64,000 nt of DNA from Pseudomonadota bacterium. Its GTDB lineage: Bacteria; Pseudomonadota; Gammaproteobacteria; Steroidobacterales; JBCBZW01. The notes under the pieces were generated by a model. It ran no database searches, was not told the DNA's origin, and saw nothing but the letters and a program-made list of their open reading frames with translations. The first letter of the stretch is position 1, and each line of letters begins with the position of its first letter. Shown in pieces: positions 9,191 to 18,193 of the stretch. The DNA lies in NCBI GenBank assembly GCA_039193195.1, contig JBCCWS010000010.1, positions 62,001-126,000 on the forward strand. Direction: 5' to 3'. The position numbers were made by a program, and so were the translations under genes.

Positions 9191-10360
9191 ATGGCGAAGA
9201 AATCGGTCACCTCCCTTCAGGCTTCCCCCCGCACGATGCGCATGGTGATGGAATCGGTCGTGATGGACGTGGAGACCTTCTCCAAGGTCAACCTGAGCAT
9301 CGCGAATCAAACTAAACTACTCTCGCTCAACGCCGCCATCGAGGCCGCCCGCGCCGGCGAGGTGGGTCGCGGCTTCAGCGTGGTCGCCGAAGAGGTGCAA
9401 AAGCTCGCCGGAAACGCCGCAACCGCCAACGAGCGCTTTCAAGAAGAGGTGATGGCCCGCATCAGCCTCGGTCAGAACATGTCCGAACGCTTGGTCGAAC
9501 AGATGGAAGGGGAGAAACTGCACGACCTGGCCCAGGTCTTGGTGCAACTGATCGTTCGCAACCTATTCGAGCGCACAGCCGATGTGCGCTGGTGGGCGAC
9601 GGATCCTTCGCTGTGGGAAGCCCTGGCGGACCCATCGGCCGAACGGATCGACTTTGCCGGCAAGCGCCTTGGAATGATCAACCGCTTCTACACGGTATAC
9701 GAGAACCTAGTGCTCACGGATACGGCAGGTCGCGTCGTCGCCGTGTCGAACGCCAACTACCGCAAGCTGGTCGGCGCAGACTTCTCCGGCGAGCGCTGGT
9801 TCCAGCGGGCCCGCGCCACCAGCAGTGGCGACGAATACGTTGTGGGCGACCCGAAAGCCGACCCACGCCACGACGGCCATCAGGTGCTGGCCTACGGCGC
9901 GAGCGTGCGTCGCGGCGGCGAACCTAATGGAGAGATGCTCGGCACCCTGGGTGTTTACTTCGACTGGCAAGAGCAGGGGCGAAGCGTCGTCGAGGACGAG
10001 CCCACTCTGAGCGATGGCGACAAGAAGCGCAGCACCGTGGCCCTCCTCGACGCCAAGCACCGCGTGATCGCGAGCACCGATCCGTCGATGCTCTGGCAAC
10101 ACTATCCGCTGCAGAACCAGGATGCGGTGCGCGGGAGCTACTACGACGACGATGGTCACATTATCGCCTACGCCAAGACCATCGGCTACGAGGAATACGA
10201 TGGCCTGGGGTGGTGGGGATTGGTCATCCAGGCGATCGAGGACGAATCGCAGATCCGCGAGAAGCTCGAGGCGGCCCAGCGCAAGAGCACTGCGCCCAAG
10301 AGCACCGAGAACGCCGAGAGCACGCGCAGCGATAAGGACGACCTGAGAGAGGCCTCCTAG
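9191..10360 (+). CDS. Soluble methyl-accepting-type sensor: signalling hairpin N-terminal, Cache-like domain C-terminal
   Basis: 389 aa with no signal peptide and no membrane segment. Residues about 30-80 hold the conserved receptor tip, [20 protein letters not shown] then [10 protein letters not shown], which binds CheA/CheW. After a short helical stretch, residues about 125-355 look like a Cache/PAS-type sensor ([46 protein letters not shown]). Classical receptors have the order sensor-membrane-signalling; here it is reversed and cytosolic, and the adaptation helices are very short. The C-terminus is charged and disordered. No chemotaxis genes are adjacent. Confidence 0.82.
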   Translation: MAKKSVTSLQASPRTMRMVMESVVMDVETFSKVNLSIANQTKLLSLNAAIEAARAGEVGRGFSVVAEEVQKLAGNAATANERFQEEVMARISLGQNMSERLVEQMEGEKLHDLAQVLVQLIVRNLFERTADVRWWATDPSLWEALADPSAERIDFAGKRLGMINRFYTVYENLVLTDTAGRVVAVSNANYRKLVGADFSGERWFQRARATSSGDEYVVGDPKADPRHDGHQVLAYGASVRRGGEPNGEMLGTLGVYFDWQEQGRSVVEDEPTLSDGDKKRSTVALLDAKHRVIASTDPSMLWQHYPLQNQDAVRGSYYDDDGHIIAYAKTIGYEEYDGLGWWGLVIQAIEDESQIREKLEAAQRKSTAPKSTENAESTRSDKDDLREAS

Positions 10361-10373
10361 TAGCTTGCCCCCG

Positions 10374-11222
10374 CTAGAAGCGACGGGTCAGGGCCATCAA
10401 CACGAAGGCCTGTGTTTTGCTGTCGGTGAGTGACGAGTCGCCAGCATCGCCTAGCAGCCTGCCCACCTGCGCCACCGTGGTCCAGCGCCAGCGGTCGTTT
10501 ACGGGCAGGCTGAGAACCCCCTGCAGCCCAATGCGTTCGACGCCGGATCCTGCGTCGAAGGCGCCGAGGCCCGTGGCGGTGGCTTCCGCCTCAGATACGC
10601 CGTAGAGCGCCCCCAAGAACTGATCGTTGCCCCAGCGGATGTTCGGCCCGAGGCTCAGGAAGCCGCGCTGACCGACACGCGTACGCCAGCTCGCTCCTAG
10701 ATCGGCATAGAAGCCCTCGTGACCCGTGCCGAGAGCTTGCGCTACGGAGGCCTGGATGCCAAAGCGGCGGGTACCGTACTCCAGCTGCATGCGCGCTTCG
10801 ATCGCCGTGCCGAAGGTCTCCAAGCCTTCCAAGTCGTCGGGGTCGCGGTTGGCGAAGCCAGGCGCGATCGATGCCGAAGCGGCGAGGCGCCGTCCGCCGC
10901 TATCGACAACGCGAAGGAAGTAGCCACCGAGGCCCTGGGGCACGTTCGCAAACAGCAGGTTGCCCTTTCGATCGTTGTACCTGACATCGAAATAGGGAAC
11001 CGGCAGCAGCTGGTAATCATCGCTGCCCTGGAAGCGGGGATTGGCTATGATCGCGGCACCGAGGTCTGTCTGCCAGCCGGTCTGGACGGGCGGGCGACCC
11101 GGGGATGCCCCCGCCGGGCGGTCGGCCGGCGCTTGCGCCAGTGCGAGAGACGCACCGGTGAACAACGCCCACGAGAGCGTCGCCTTCACCAGGCGGGAGT
11201 GGCGGAGTGCAGCATGTGACAT
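10374..11222 (-). CDS. MipA/OmpV-family outer membrane protein
   Basis: 282 aa from ATG 11222 (a GTG four codons upstream is the alternative; AAGG lies 11 bases before the ATG). Signal peptide (LVKATLSWALFTGASLALAQ), then a beta-barrel of alternating strands ending in the aromatic C-terminus LMALTRRF typical of BAM substrates. The motifs GAAIIANPRFQGSDDYQLLPVPYFD and YGTRRFGIQ fit MipA/OmpV. Family members scaffold murein enzymes or act as stress-related porins; which applies here is unknown. Convergent with the sensor gene, 13 bases apart. Confidence 0.88.
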   Translation of the reverse strand: MSHAALRHSRLVKATLSWALFTGASLALAQAPADRPAGASPGRPPVQTGWQTDLGAAIIANPRFQGSDDYQLLPVPYFDVRYNDRKGNLLFANVPQGLGGYFLRVVDSGGRRLAASASIAPGFANRDPDDLEGLETFGTAIEARMQLEYGTRRFGIQASVAQALGTGHEGFYADLGASWRTRVGQRGFLSLGPNIRWGNDQFLGALYGVSEAEATATGLGAFDAGSGVERIGLQGVLSLPVNDRWRWTTVAQVGRLLGDAGDSSLTDSKTQAFVLMALTRRF

Positions 11223-11406
11223 CGGAAAAGGCACCTTTGCGGCAAGGAAAGCGCGTGAGGGAGTTCGCTCTCCCGCCCCACTGTGGATTCATGCGCTGGC
11301 TCGGTGCAGGGCACTTTGCAGACGAGCGGATTCGGCGGGTAGGGACACGGTCACTCGCCCTGCTAAACGCGGCGATTCGTACGATACGCACGCGGCGATC
11401 TGCTAG

Positions 11407-12165
11407 GCTGCGGAGCCCTTAGGCCCTACGCCCTCAACACCCCTTCGCTGCGCAAACTGCGCCAGCGAGCTCGCGGGCGATTTCTGCCACCAGTGCGGCC
11501 AGTCGGATCTGGCCCTTCAGCAGTCGTTTCTCGCACTAGCCCGTGACGTGCTCGACGGGTTGTTCGACTGGGACGGACGGCTGCTGCGCACCCTACGCGG
11601 GCTGTTCCTGAGACCTGGCCAGGTGGCCCGCGACTACGTCGACGGTCGACGTGCAAGCTACACACCACCGATGCGCCTGTACGTCGTAATCAGCGTGATC
11701 TTCTTCGCCACAATGGGCCTGGCCTCCATGCGCGTCATCGCCCTAAACACATCTCTGGACGAGGATGGCGATGTCACGACAGTCATGACGATGTGGCAAT
11801 CGGGCGAACCGCAGCGGGTGCCACGGATAAGCGATGCGCAGCGCGAGGAGTCTCTCGCTCGCCTACCCGCTCAAGCCCCCATTGCGCCCTTTAGGACCTT
11901 GGTGCGCGCGGCGCTCGAAGATCCACTGATGCTCGAACAAGCGGCCAATGCGTCGGCGAGTCAAGCGCAGATCCTGATGGTCGTGATCTTCACCCTGCTC
12001 TGCCTCGTGCTCCACCCACGACGCCGTCTCATCGAGCACATCGTTCACGCCCTATACTTCCATGCTTGCGCGCTGCCCGTCGCGGGGCTAATGCTGGTGA
12101 TCAGTGCGCGAGTGTCGATGAGCACCGGGTGGCTCATCGCCTGGGCCATGGCGCTTGGTAAATAA
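11407..12165 (+). pseudogene. DUF3667 membrane protein, decayed at both ends
   Basis: The readable frame begins with a zinc-ribbon, RCANCASELAGDFCHQCGQ, followed by DUF3667 sequence and hydrophobic stretches (LYVVISVIFFATMGL, ILMVVIFTLLCLVL, ACALPVAGLMLVISA). Between the in-frame stop at 11404 and the ribbon there is no ATG, GTG or TTG, so the start appears lost; the first usable one is the GTG at 11548, inside the domain. At the 3' end, the last codons and the TAA lie inside the terminal repeat of a small inverted-repeat element, so the C-terminus was probably cut by its insertion. Confidence 0.72.
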
Positions 12166-12298
12166 GGTGACGCGCAGCGAGTAGCACAGGCGCCATCGCG
12201 GCGTTGCATCGCTTGCCAATGGCGATGCCATTGGCTGCGCCACGCGCCTTGCTGACGCTGCCCCTACGCAGACTGAGCGTTACCTTATTTACCAAGCG
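12152..12298. mobile_element. 147-bp MITE-like palindromic element
   Basis: The ends form an inverted repeat, CGCTTGGTAAATAAGGT at 12152 matching its reverse complement ending at 12298; the match continues to about 25 bp with two mismatches. The centre holds GCCAATGGC/GCCATTGGC, so the whole unit can fold into one long imperfect hairpin. There is no coding capacity. GGC flanks both ends if the element is counted from GCTTGG, a possible 3-bp target duplication. It interrupts the DUF3667 gene. Confidence 0.75.
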
Positions 12299-12311
12299 GC
12301 CTCCTAGTGTC

Positions 12312-13631
12312 CTACGAGGAGTTTCCCGAATCGGGCTTGGCTTCCTCGATCATGTTGCGAAGGTAGTTCTGGAAAATCAGGAATGCCTGGTCGGCAGACA
12401 GCTGCTCGTCCATGAGCTGTTGCATGGCCTCGCGCTCAATCTCCTCGAGGGCCGCCAGACGCGCGTGGCGCGGCAGCTTTCCGCACTCGCGCACGCGCCA
12501 GTAGAAGGCATCGATACGCTCCTTGCGCCGACTCGCACTCCAGCGCAACAACAACGATCCCACGGACCACGCGCCCACCACCAGGGTAAGTGTCAGGCTA
12601 ATCGCCTCGGCGTTACGGACGAACCAAGAAGGCTCTTCCCGCAGGAAGAACGCCGTAGCCCCCGCGTGGTAGGGCAAGGAGACGCGCTCAGGGGCATAGC
12701 GCGCTAGGGGCAAGCGAAAGCCTACCGCGTCGCTCAGCTCTGCACGCGCCTCGGCTATCTCTTGCAAAATGCTGCGCACCGCATCGGCTTGCACGTCGCG
12801 GTGCGCGAGGATCATTGCGTCCACGGCGACGGTGGCCACCGATGCCTCAGGAGACGAACCGTACAGGTGAACGGGGATCTCAACAGGCTGGTACGCCGCA
12901 TCCAACAAGGAAAGGGCTGCCCCTGCCACGGGCACGAGGCGCACCTCGCCGCTGGCCAGAATCTCTCGCACCACCGCCGCTCCTGGCGGGGCGAGCACTA
13001 CCGCCGCTGTCACCTCGCCGCTAGCGAAGCGCTGGGCAAGTTCCGCCAGCGGTGCCTCCACCACCCGAGCGGGATCGATGGGCACACCGACGTGTGCCAG
13101 CACGCGCTGCGCCGTGTATCGCGTGCCGCTTCCAGACGCACCCAGCCACAGGGACGTCGCCGAGGCAAGGCCGTCGACCGTAGGTGGCGCTTGCGAGGAC
13201 GGAGGCAGCGCTTGAAGCACATGAACCCACTCGGCGTAAACGGCCGCTAACAGGCGCACAGTCGGCGGCATTGGCCCGTCGCCCTGGCCTAGGGCGAATT
13301 GCACCTCGCCATCATTGAGCAACGCCAGGTTCATCGCGCTGCCGTCCGTGGCCCGGACCGCCAGGCGATCGTTGCTTTCTACGGAGGCTAGGTGGCGCGA
13401 AAGCTGCTCAGCAAGGAGCTGGTAGGTGCCCCCCTCTTGGCCGCCGGCGATCACCCAATCGCGCTGCACGGAGAACAGCCCCAACTGCCAAGCTAGAGCC
13501 GCGCCGAACACGAGGAGCACCGCGAAGGCGCCGAACAAGGGGAGCGCCAGGGCGTAGCGCTGTTGCGGGGTTGGGTCGGGCTGATCGCTCACGCTGGGGT
13601 CTGTCGGCAGTGCAAGGGCGCTGCGAATCAC
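12312..13631 (-). CDS. TAXI-family solute-binding protein, membrane-anchored with cytoplasmic tail
   Basis: 439 aa. An N-terminal membrane segment (YALALPLFGAFAVLLVFGAALAW, ~residues 27-50) precedes a TAXI-type binding domain: IAGGQEGGTYQLLAEQLSRHL, then ATDGSAMNLALLNDGEVQFALGQGD. A second membrane helix (AISLTLTLVVGAWSVGSLLL) and a ~75-residue charged helical tail follow. Ordinary TAXI proteins are free periplasmic partners of TRAP transporters; this double-anchored form has no TRAP permease nearby. It lies 66 bp behind a TonB receptor on the same strand and may be co-transcribed. Start is GTG 13631; GTG 13592 is possible. Confidence 0.82.
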   Translation of the reverse strand: MIRSALALPTDPSVSDQPDPTPQQRYALALPLFGAFAVLLVFGAALAWQLGLFSVQRDWVIAGGQEGGTYQLLAEQLSRHLASVESNDRLAVRATDGSAMNLALLNDGEVQFALGQGDGPMPPTVRLLAAVYAEWVHVLQALPPSSQAPPTVDGLASATSLWLGASGSGTRYTAQRVLAHVGVPIDPARVVEAPLAELAQRFASGEVTAAVVLAPPGAAVVREILASGEVRLVPVAGAALSLLDAAYQPVEIPVHLYGSSPEASVATVAVDAMILAHRDVQADAVRSILQEIAEARAELSDAVGFRLPLARYAPERVSLPYHAGATAFFLREEPSWFVRNAEAISLTLTLVVGAWSVGSLLLRWSASRRKERIDAFYWRVRECGKLPRHARLAALEEIEREAMQQLMDEQLSADQAFLIFQNYLRNMIEEAKPDSGNSS

Positions 13632-13697
13632 GCAGTGCCCACACCCTATGCCAAGCGTTGCCCCTTGTCATCACCCCCGATGCGGCCGGCGCGCTGT

Positions 13698-16034
13698 TCA
13701 GCGACCCCCGAAGCTGTAGGACGCGGACAGTCCCCACAGGCGCGGCTCGGCGTAACGCGGGCCGAAGGACGCGTTGAACAGCTCCGGGTTGTCGTTGAGC
13801 GACGCACCGTAGAGGCTGAACCAGAAGTCTTGGCCGTAGATCACGATGTTCTCGTTGGTGATGTTGGTGGCCCATAGCTCCACGCCCCAGCCCTTGGCCG
13901 ATTGATAGCCAATGTTCGCGTTCAAGCGGCCGTCCACGTCGGCGCGGAACTGGGGAATGCTGTTGTCGATGAACTCCAGCGAGTACTCGTCTCGATGCAG
14001 CAAGTCGGCGTGCACGTAGAACGCGCCTCGGGGGGTCTCGCGCCGGTAGTCCAGGGCGATCGTGTAGGACAGGGGGATCGTGCCCTGGGGCGGGGTGCCC
14101 TCGGGAATCTCTGCCTCCGGCAGGATGTCTTTCGAGGTCCCGTCCTGCGCGCTGAAGCCGACCGTGGCAGTCAGCTCGTCGGTCATCGCCCAGATTAGGT
14201 CAGCCTCCACGCCCTGCACGTTGGCCTCACCGGCGTTGGTCGTGGTGGCGACACCACCAGCACCGACCGCGTTGACGAAGAACTGAAGGTTCTCGTAGGT
14301 GGCATCGAACAGGGCGACGTTCAGCTGAACGCGGTTGCCGAACAGGCGAGTCTTAGCGCCTATCTCGTAGCTCAGCACATCCTCCGGTGCCACGGCGAGA
14401 TCGATCAGGGCCGGGTCACTCTGGGCCATGTCGAAGGCTCCACTACGAAAGCCGGTAGCTGCCGACGCGTAGAACAGCAGGTCGTCGGTCGGCGTAACGT
14501 CCAGTACGGCGCGCCAGGTCACCGCGTCCCAGGTGTCCTCAGCATCGGTCACGACGCGGCCCGGTGTAGGGTTCCAAAACCAATCGAACTCTCCCATGGT
14601 CTCGCCATTGAGTTCCTTATTGTCCCGGGTGTAGCGCGCACCAGCCGTCAAATGCACCTTATCCGACAGTTGGTAGCCCCCCTCCGCGTAGAAGGAGTAA
14701 CTCGTGGTCACAACGTTCTCACGAATGGAGAAAGGGTTCTCATCGAAGAGCTCTGGGAAGTCCGTGATGCAGCTGGGGGTGACGATGAAGGACTCGAAGT
14801 CCTCTAGGGTCTGGTCCGGACAGCCGAAGATGGCAGAGAAGGCGCCACCGGCGACCGACTCGTCCCAGCGGGTGATCACATCGAGAAAGCGCGTCTCGTC
14901 CGCTCGCAGGAGAAAGGTGCCCGCTTGCCAGTTGAAGCGCCCGCCGGAATTGGATAGCACCCGAAACTCCTGCGTGAGCACCTCGTTGTCGCGCCCATCG
15001 GCAATCGCGAAGATGGGCGTCGGAACACCTCCAAGGGAGATCGGCTCCTGCTCAGCATCGAAGCTTCGGAAGGAGGTGATCGACTGGAAGGTGACCGAGT
15101 CGAAGTCCTTGGTGACGTGCAGGCTGCCAACCCACTGCTCGCTGACGTAGCGACCGTCGCTGAACTGCTGCACCGTGCGCGGGTCGTCATCGATCAGGAA
15201 GTTCTGATCGGCCAGCACATCAAGATCGACGAAGGCCTCGGCGGAGACCGCGTCGCGGGCAATTCCCGTCTCGTCCGCGCGACTGCGCGAGAGTGCGAAC
15301 TCGAACTCTAGGTCGTCGGCGGGGGTCCAGAGCAGCTTCGCGCGCACCGCAGAGCGGTTGATGTTGTCCACATCGTTGCCCGTGACCGAGTTGAATGAGG
15401 TGCCATCGCGCTGGCGCGACTGGAAAGCTATCGAGCCCGCGAGCTCGTCCGCGATGGGGAAGGAGATGTACGCACCCAGCTGGTTGAGGCCGTAGTTGCC
15501 GAGCTGAGCCTGCACGCGACCCTCCAAGGAGTCACCAGGGTCTTGGGTGACCACGTTGATCAAACCACCGGTGGTATTGCGGCCAAACAGGGTGCCCTGA
15601 GGCCCACGCAGCACCTCGATGCGCTCCACATCGAACAGCTCTATGGCGAAATCTGCGGGGCCGCCGTAGTAGACATCGTCGATGAATAGGCCAACGGCTT
15701 GCTCCGCGCCGGCGGAGACGAGGGAGGAGGAGCCACCGCGTAGGGCTGGGTTGATCCGGGTCTTGGAGAACGTATTGACGCTGAAGTTGGGGATCTGCAA
15801 GGAGAGATCTTCGAAGTCGTCGATCTGCAGTCGTTCCACCGCTTCGGCGGAGAAGGCCGTGACGGCCACGGGTACATCTTGAACCGACTCCTCGCGTCGT
15901 TCGGCGGTGACGGTGACCTCCTCAATCTCCGCATTCGCCCCCGGTGCCACCAGAAGTACTCCCCCGGCCGCCACCACTGCTGTACTCAGGCTGGCGCCCG
16001 CCCCCGCGCTGCGCGTAAAGGTCCGTCTTGCCAT
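13698..16034 (-). CDS. TonB-dependent outer membrane receptor
   Basis: 778 aa. Signal peptide ending near LLVAPGANAEI, TonB-box-like EEVTVTAERR, plug domain (about 45-160; NPALRGGSSS, VERIEVLRGPQGTLFGRNTTGG) and a 22-strand-type barrel ending in LSASYSFGGR. It imports a scarce substrate through the outer membrane using TonB energy. ATG 16034 is preferred over an upstream start ten codons earlier because GGTGGGAAAGCG directly precedes it. A CCATAT-type operator lies 73 bp upstream, matching one before the FAH operon, so its ligand is probably the substrate of that pathway. Confidence 0.93.
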   Translation of the reverse strand: MARRTFTRSAGAGASLSTAVVAAGGVLLVAPGANAEIEEVTVTAERREESVQDVPVAVTAFSAEAVERLQIDDFEDLSLQIPNFSVNTFSKTRINPALRGGSSSLVSAGAEQAVGLFIDDVYYGGPADFAIELFDVERIEVLRGPQGTLFGRNTTGGLINVVTQDPGDSLEGRVQAQLGNYGLNQLGAYISFPIADELAGSIAFQSRQRDGTSFNSVTGNDVDNINRSAVRAKLLWTPADDLEFEFALSRSRADETGIARDAVSAEAFVDLDVLADQNFLIDDDPRTVQQFSDGRYVSEQWVGSLHVTKDFDSVTFQSITSFRSFDAEQEPISLGGVPTPIFAIADGRDNEVLTQEFRVLSNSGGRFNWQAGTFLLRADETRFLDVITRWDESVAGGAFSAIFGCPDQTLEDFESFIVTPSCITDFPELFDENPFSIRENVVTTSYSFYAEGGYQLSDKVHLTAGARYTRDNKELNGETMGEFDWFWNPTPGRVVTDAEDTWDAVTWRAVLDVTPTDDLLFYASAATGFRSGAFDMAQSDPALIDLAVAPEDVLSYEIGAKTRLFGNRVQLNVALFDATYENLQFFVNAVGAGGVATTTNAGEANVQGVEADLIWAMTDELTATVGFSAQDGTSKDILPEAEIPEGTPPQGTIPLSYTIALDYRRETPRGAFYVHADLLHRDEYSLEFIDNSIPQFRADVDGRLNANIGYQSAKGWGVELWATNITNENIVIYGQDFWFSLYGASLNDNPELFNASFGPRYAEPRLWGLSASYSFGGR

Positions 16035-16106
16035 CGCTTTCCCACCCCTGGAGTTCGCGAGCATCGACCATCAAAGCGGTCGCGGCTCTACTGCATTGAA
16101 CCATTT

Positions 16107-16120
16107 CCATATCAATATTG
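16107..16120. promoter_or_regulatory. Candidate GntR operator upstream of the TonB receptor
   Basis: CCATATCAATATTG, an imperfect copy of the perfect palindrome CCATATTGATATGG at 17160. It lies 73 bp before the receptor start, in an AT-rich patch of an otherwise GC-rich gap of about 300 bp (16035-16331) that holds no gene. The sequence match and similar spacing suggest shared control by the neighbouring GntR protein. Confidence 0.6.
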
Positions 16121-16331
16121 TTTTGATCTGGAATTGGTGCAGCCTAATGACGAGAAAGGCGAGCTGTCAACAATCGTTTGCGCTGCATCGCGATAAGCAA
16201 CCCCGCTGGCTTGCGCGCAAACTAGCAAGGCAAGTAGGCGCGGACCCACGCCGACGCCGCGACGCGCGATGAGGACACGGGTTGTGATCGTGAGGAGGTG
16301 AGACGTCGCGGGCGCGAGCGCCCCGAGGCAC

Positions 16332-17042
16332 CTACAGGGCTGGGTGCAGCATATTGCTGCTCACGGCGAGCAGGTGCTCGCGCAGGGCTCGGCGCAGGGC
16401 CTGCGCATCACGTTGCGATAGCGCGGTCACGATGGCGAGATGATGCTGGTTGTAGATCTCGCGCCTGTCGTCGGTCAGCGATCGGCGCTTGATCTCATGC
16501 CACTCGGGCTGCTGGCGAACGTCATTGATGACCTCGTAGATACGCCCCAAGACGCTGTTGCGCGCGGCGCGGATGATCACCGCGTGCAGCTCCGCATCCC
16601 AATGCTCGTATTCCTCAAGGCTGCCTGATTGCAGGGTTTTCTCGTAGCATTCGCGCGCTCGGGCGATCTCCGACTGGGTCGCACGGGCCACCACGAGCTC
16701 GGCCACGGAGGGCTCCAGGACGACTCGAATCTCGTTGACCTCTGCGGGGCTGACGTCGGCCAGGTCCACGCGCGGCCCCAGCGCCGCCGATAACGTCTCG
16801 GACGCGGCGCGCACGAACGTGCCGCGCCCAACGTAGCGCTCGATGACCCCAGAGGACTCCAGCTGAGCTAAGGCTTTGCGAACCGTGTTGCGCGCTGCAG
16901 AGAACTGCTCAATGAGCGCCTTCTCGGTGGGAATCCTGCTGCCGGGTAACCACTCGCCTTCGTCGATGCGCGCACGTACGAACGCTACGATCTCTTCCGC
17001 TTTGCGTTGCGACGTTTCGCGCACATTGAGTTTCGCCACCAC
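16332..17042 (-). CDS. GntR/FCD-family transcriptional regulator
   Basis: 236 aa from GTG 17042, which has GAGGAGG 11 bases upstream (the frame extends to 17072). N-terminal winged helix (GSRIPTEKALIEQFSAARNT, then VRKALAQLESSGVIERYVGRGTFV) and C-terminal all-helical FCD ligand domain with metal-type histidines (ELHAVIIRAA, YNQHHLAIVTAL, LREHLLAV). FCD regulators usually sense the carboxylic-acid substrate of the adjacent pathway. It lies between the TonB receptor and the FAH operon, with palindromes on both sides; autoregulation and control of both arms is the natural inference. Confidence 0.92.
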   Translation of the reverse strand: MVAKLNVRETSQRKAEEIVAFVRARIDEGEWLPGSRIPTEKALIEQFSAARNTVRKALAQLESSGVIERYVGRGTFVRAASETLSAALGPRVDLADVSPAEVNEIRVVLEPSVAELVVARATQSEIARARECYEKTLQSGSLEEYEHWDAELHAVIIRAARNSVLGRIYEVINDVRQQPEWHEIKRRSLTDDRREIYNQHHLAIVTALSQRDAQALRRALREHLLAVSSNMLHPAL

Positions 17043-17116
17043 GCTTCGCCAACCTCCTCGGCGACCGAACACTGCTGCCGGATGGGGACCGTACCAGATT
17101 GCCTAACACGCGGCAC

Positions 17117-17140
17117 TGCTATTGGTTGCAATCAATAGCA
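17117..17140. promoter_or_regulatory. 24-bp palindrome in gntR/FAH divergent region
   Basis: Arms TGCTATTG (17117-17124) and CAATAGCA (17133-17140) around GTTGCAAT; only one base pair of the dyad is mismatched. It lies 75 bp before the gntR start, so it is a candidate autoregulatory operator distinct from the CCATAT sites. Confidence 0.6.
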
Positions 17141-17159
17141 GATCATTTTAGGCTCGAAG

Positions 17160-17173
17160 CCATATTGATATGG
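17160..17173. promoter_or_regulatory. CCATATTGATATGG operator before the FAH operon
   Basis: Perfect 6+6 inverted repeat with a 2-base centre, 73 bp before the FAH start. A near copy lies at the same distance before the TonB receptor. Probable binding site of the adjacent GntR/FCD protein. Confidence 0.65.
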
Positions 17174-17246
17174 ATATTGTGCGCCATGCGATGCAGCACG
17201 CGCAAATCACCGCCACGAAAGTAGCGGGCCCTAAGGAGGCAAGGAC

Positions 17247-18128
17247 GTGCGACTGGCGAGGGTTGAATTCGATGGCGGTACCTGGATCGCGGATGCAGAT
17301 CCTGAGTCGCAAACGCTCACCTTGCTCCTGCAAGTGACAGTACCGAACGGTCCCGATCCGGCGGTAGCGCTGATCGCTGGCGAGCTCGATGCCAACGCGC
17401 TTCGCGAGGTGGGGGCTCAGGTCCCCTTCTCTCAGGCACGCTTCATGCCCCCTATCCTGCGGCCGAGCAAGAACGTCATCTGCGTCGGTAAGAACTACCG
17501 AGCGCATGCGGAGGAGTTCACACGCAGCGGCTACGACTCCTCCGCCGCCCCCGGCGGCGACAGCGTGCCGAGCTCCGTGATCATCTTCAGCAAGGCTGCG
17601 TGCAGCCTCACCGGCGCACACGACGATGTGCCCGTGCCTTGGCAGATCACCTCGGAGGTGGACTACGAAGCGGAACTCGGCGTGGTGATCGGCAAAGCCG
17701 GCCGCCACATCGCTCCGGCGGATGCCTACGCGCACGTGTGGGGCTACACGGTGATCAACGACGTCACGGCCCGGGACCTTCAGGCCAAACACCGCCAATG
17801 GCTGCTCGGCAAGTCGATCGACGGCTTCTGCCCGATCGGACCGTGGATCGTCTCCGCTGATCAAGTCGCGCCGGAGAACCTGCAGGTGAGCTGTTGGGTA
17901 AACGGAGAGCGCCGCCAACACGCCAGCACGGAGCACCTGATTTTCGACATCCCCTCGATCATCGCCACCGTGTCCGCCAGCATGACGCTGGAGCCGGGCG
18001 ATATCATCGCCACGGGCACGCCCGCTGGCGTCGGCATCGGCTTCGAGCCCCCACGTTTTCTCAGCACGGGAGATGTGGTGAAGGTGTCCATCAGCGACAT
18101 CGGCACCTTGGAGAACCGCATCGTCTAG
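17247..18128 (+). CDS. Fumarylacetoacetate hydrolase-family protein
   Basis: 293 aa, GTG start directly preceded by AAGGAGG. The C-terminal FAH fold is clear: NVICVGKNYRAHAEE, the metal-binding acidic residues in SEVDYEAELGVVIGKAGRHI, GYTVINDVTARDLQ, and GDIIATGTPAGVG. Family members hydrolyse or decarboxylate 2-oxo acids and acylpyruvates, or hydrate dienoates, in ring-fission pathways. First gene of a rightward catabolic operon with an alpha/beta hydrolase, an amidohydrolase and an AhpD-like protein. The exact substrate is not deducible. Confidence 0.92.
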   Translation: MRLARVEFDGGTWIADADPESQTLTLLLQVTVPNGPDPAVALIAGELDANALREVGAQVPFSQARFMPPILRPSKNVICVGKNYRAHAEEFTRSGYDSSAAPGGDSVPSSVIIFSKAACSLTGAHDDVPVPWQITSEVDYEAELGVVIGKAGRHIAPADAYAHVWGYTVINDVTARDLQAKHRQWLLGKSIDGFCPIGPWIVSADQVAPENLQVSCWVNGERRQHASTEHLIFDIPSIIATVSASMTLEPGDIIATGTPAGVGIGFEPPRFLSTGDVVKVSISDIGTLENRIV

Positions 18129-18193
18129 CGGCTCCACACGCAAGCTAACTTTTTCGTTCACTAAACTCGTAACACTCACCTGGAGGATTCAAC

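Noticed and set aside
17148-18179. Minus-strand 343-codon frame opposite the FAH gene
   Set aside because: Shadow of a clear FAH-family gene with a strong ribosome binding site on the plus strand.
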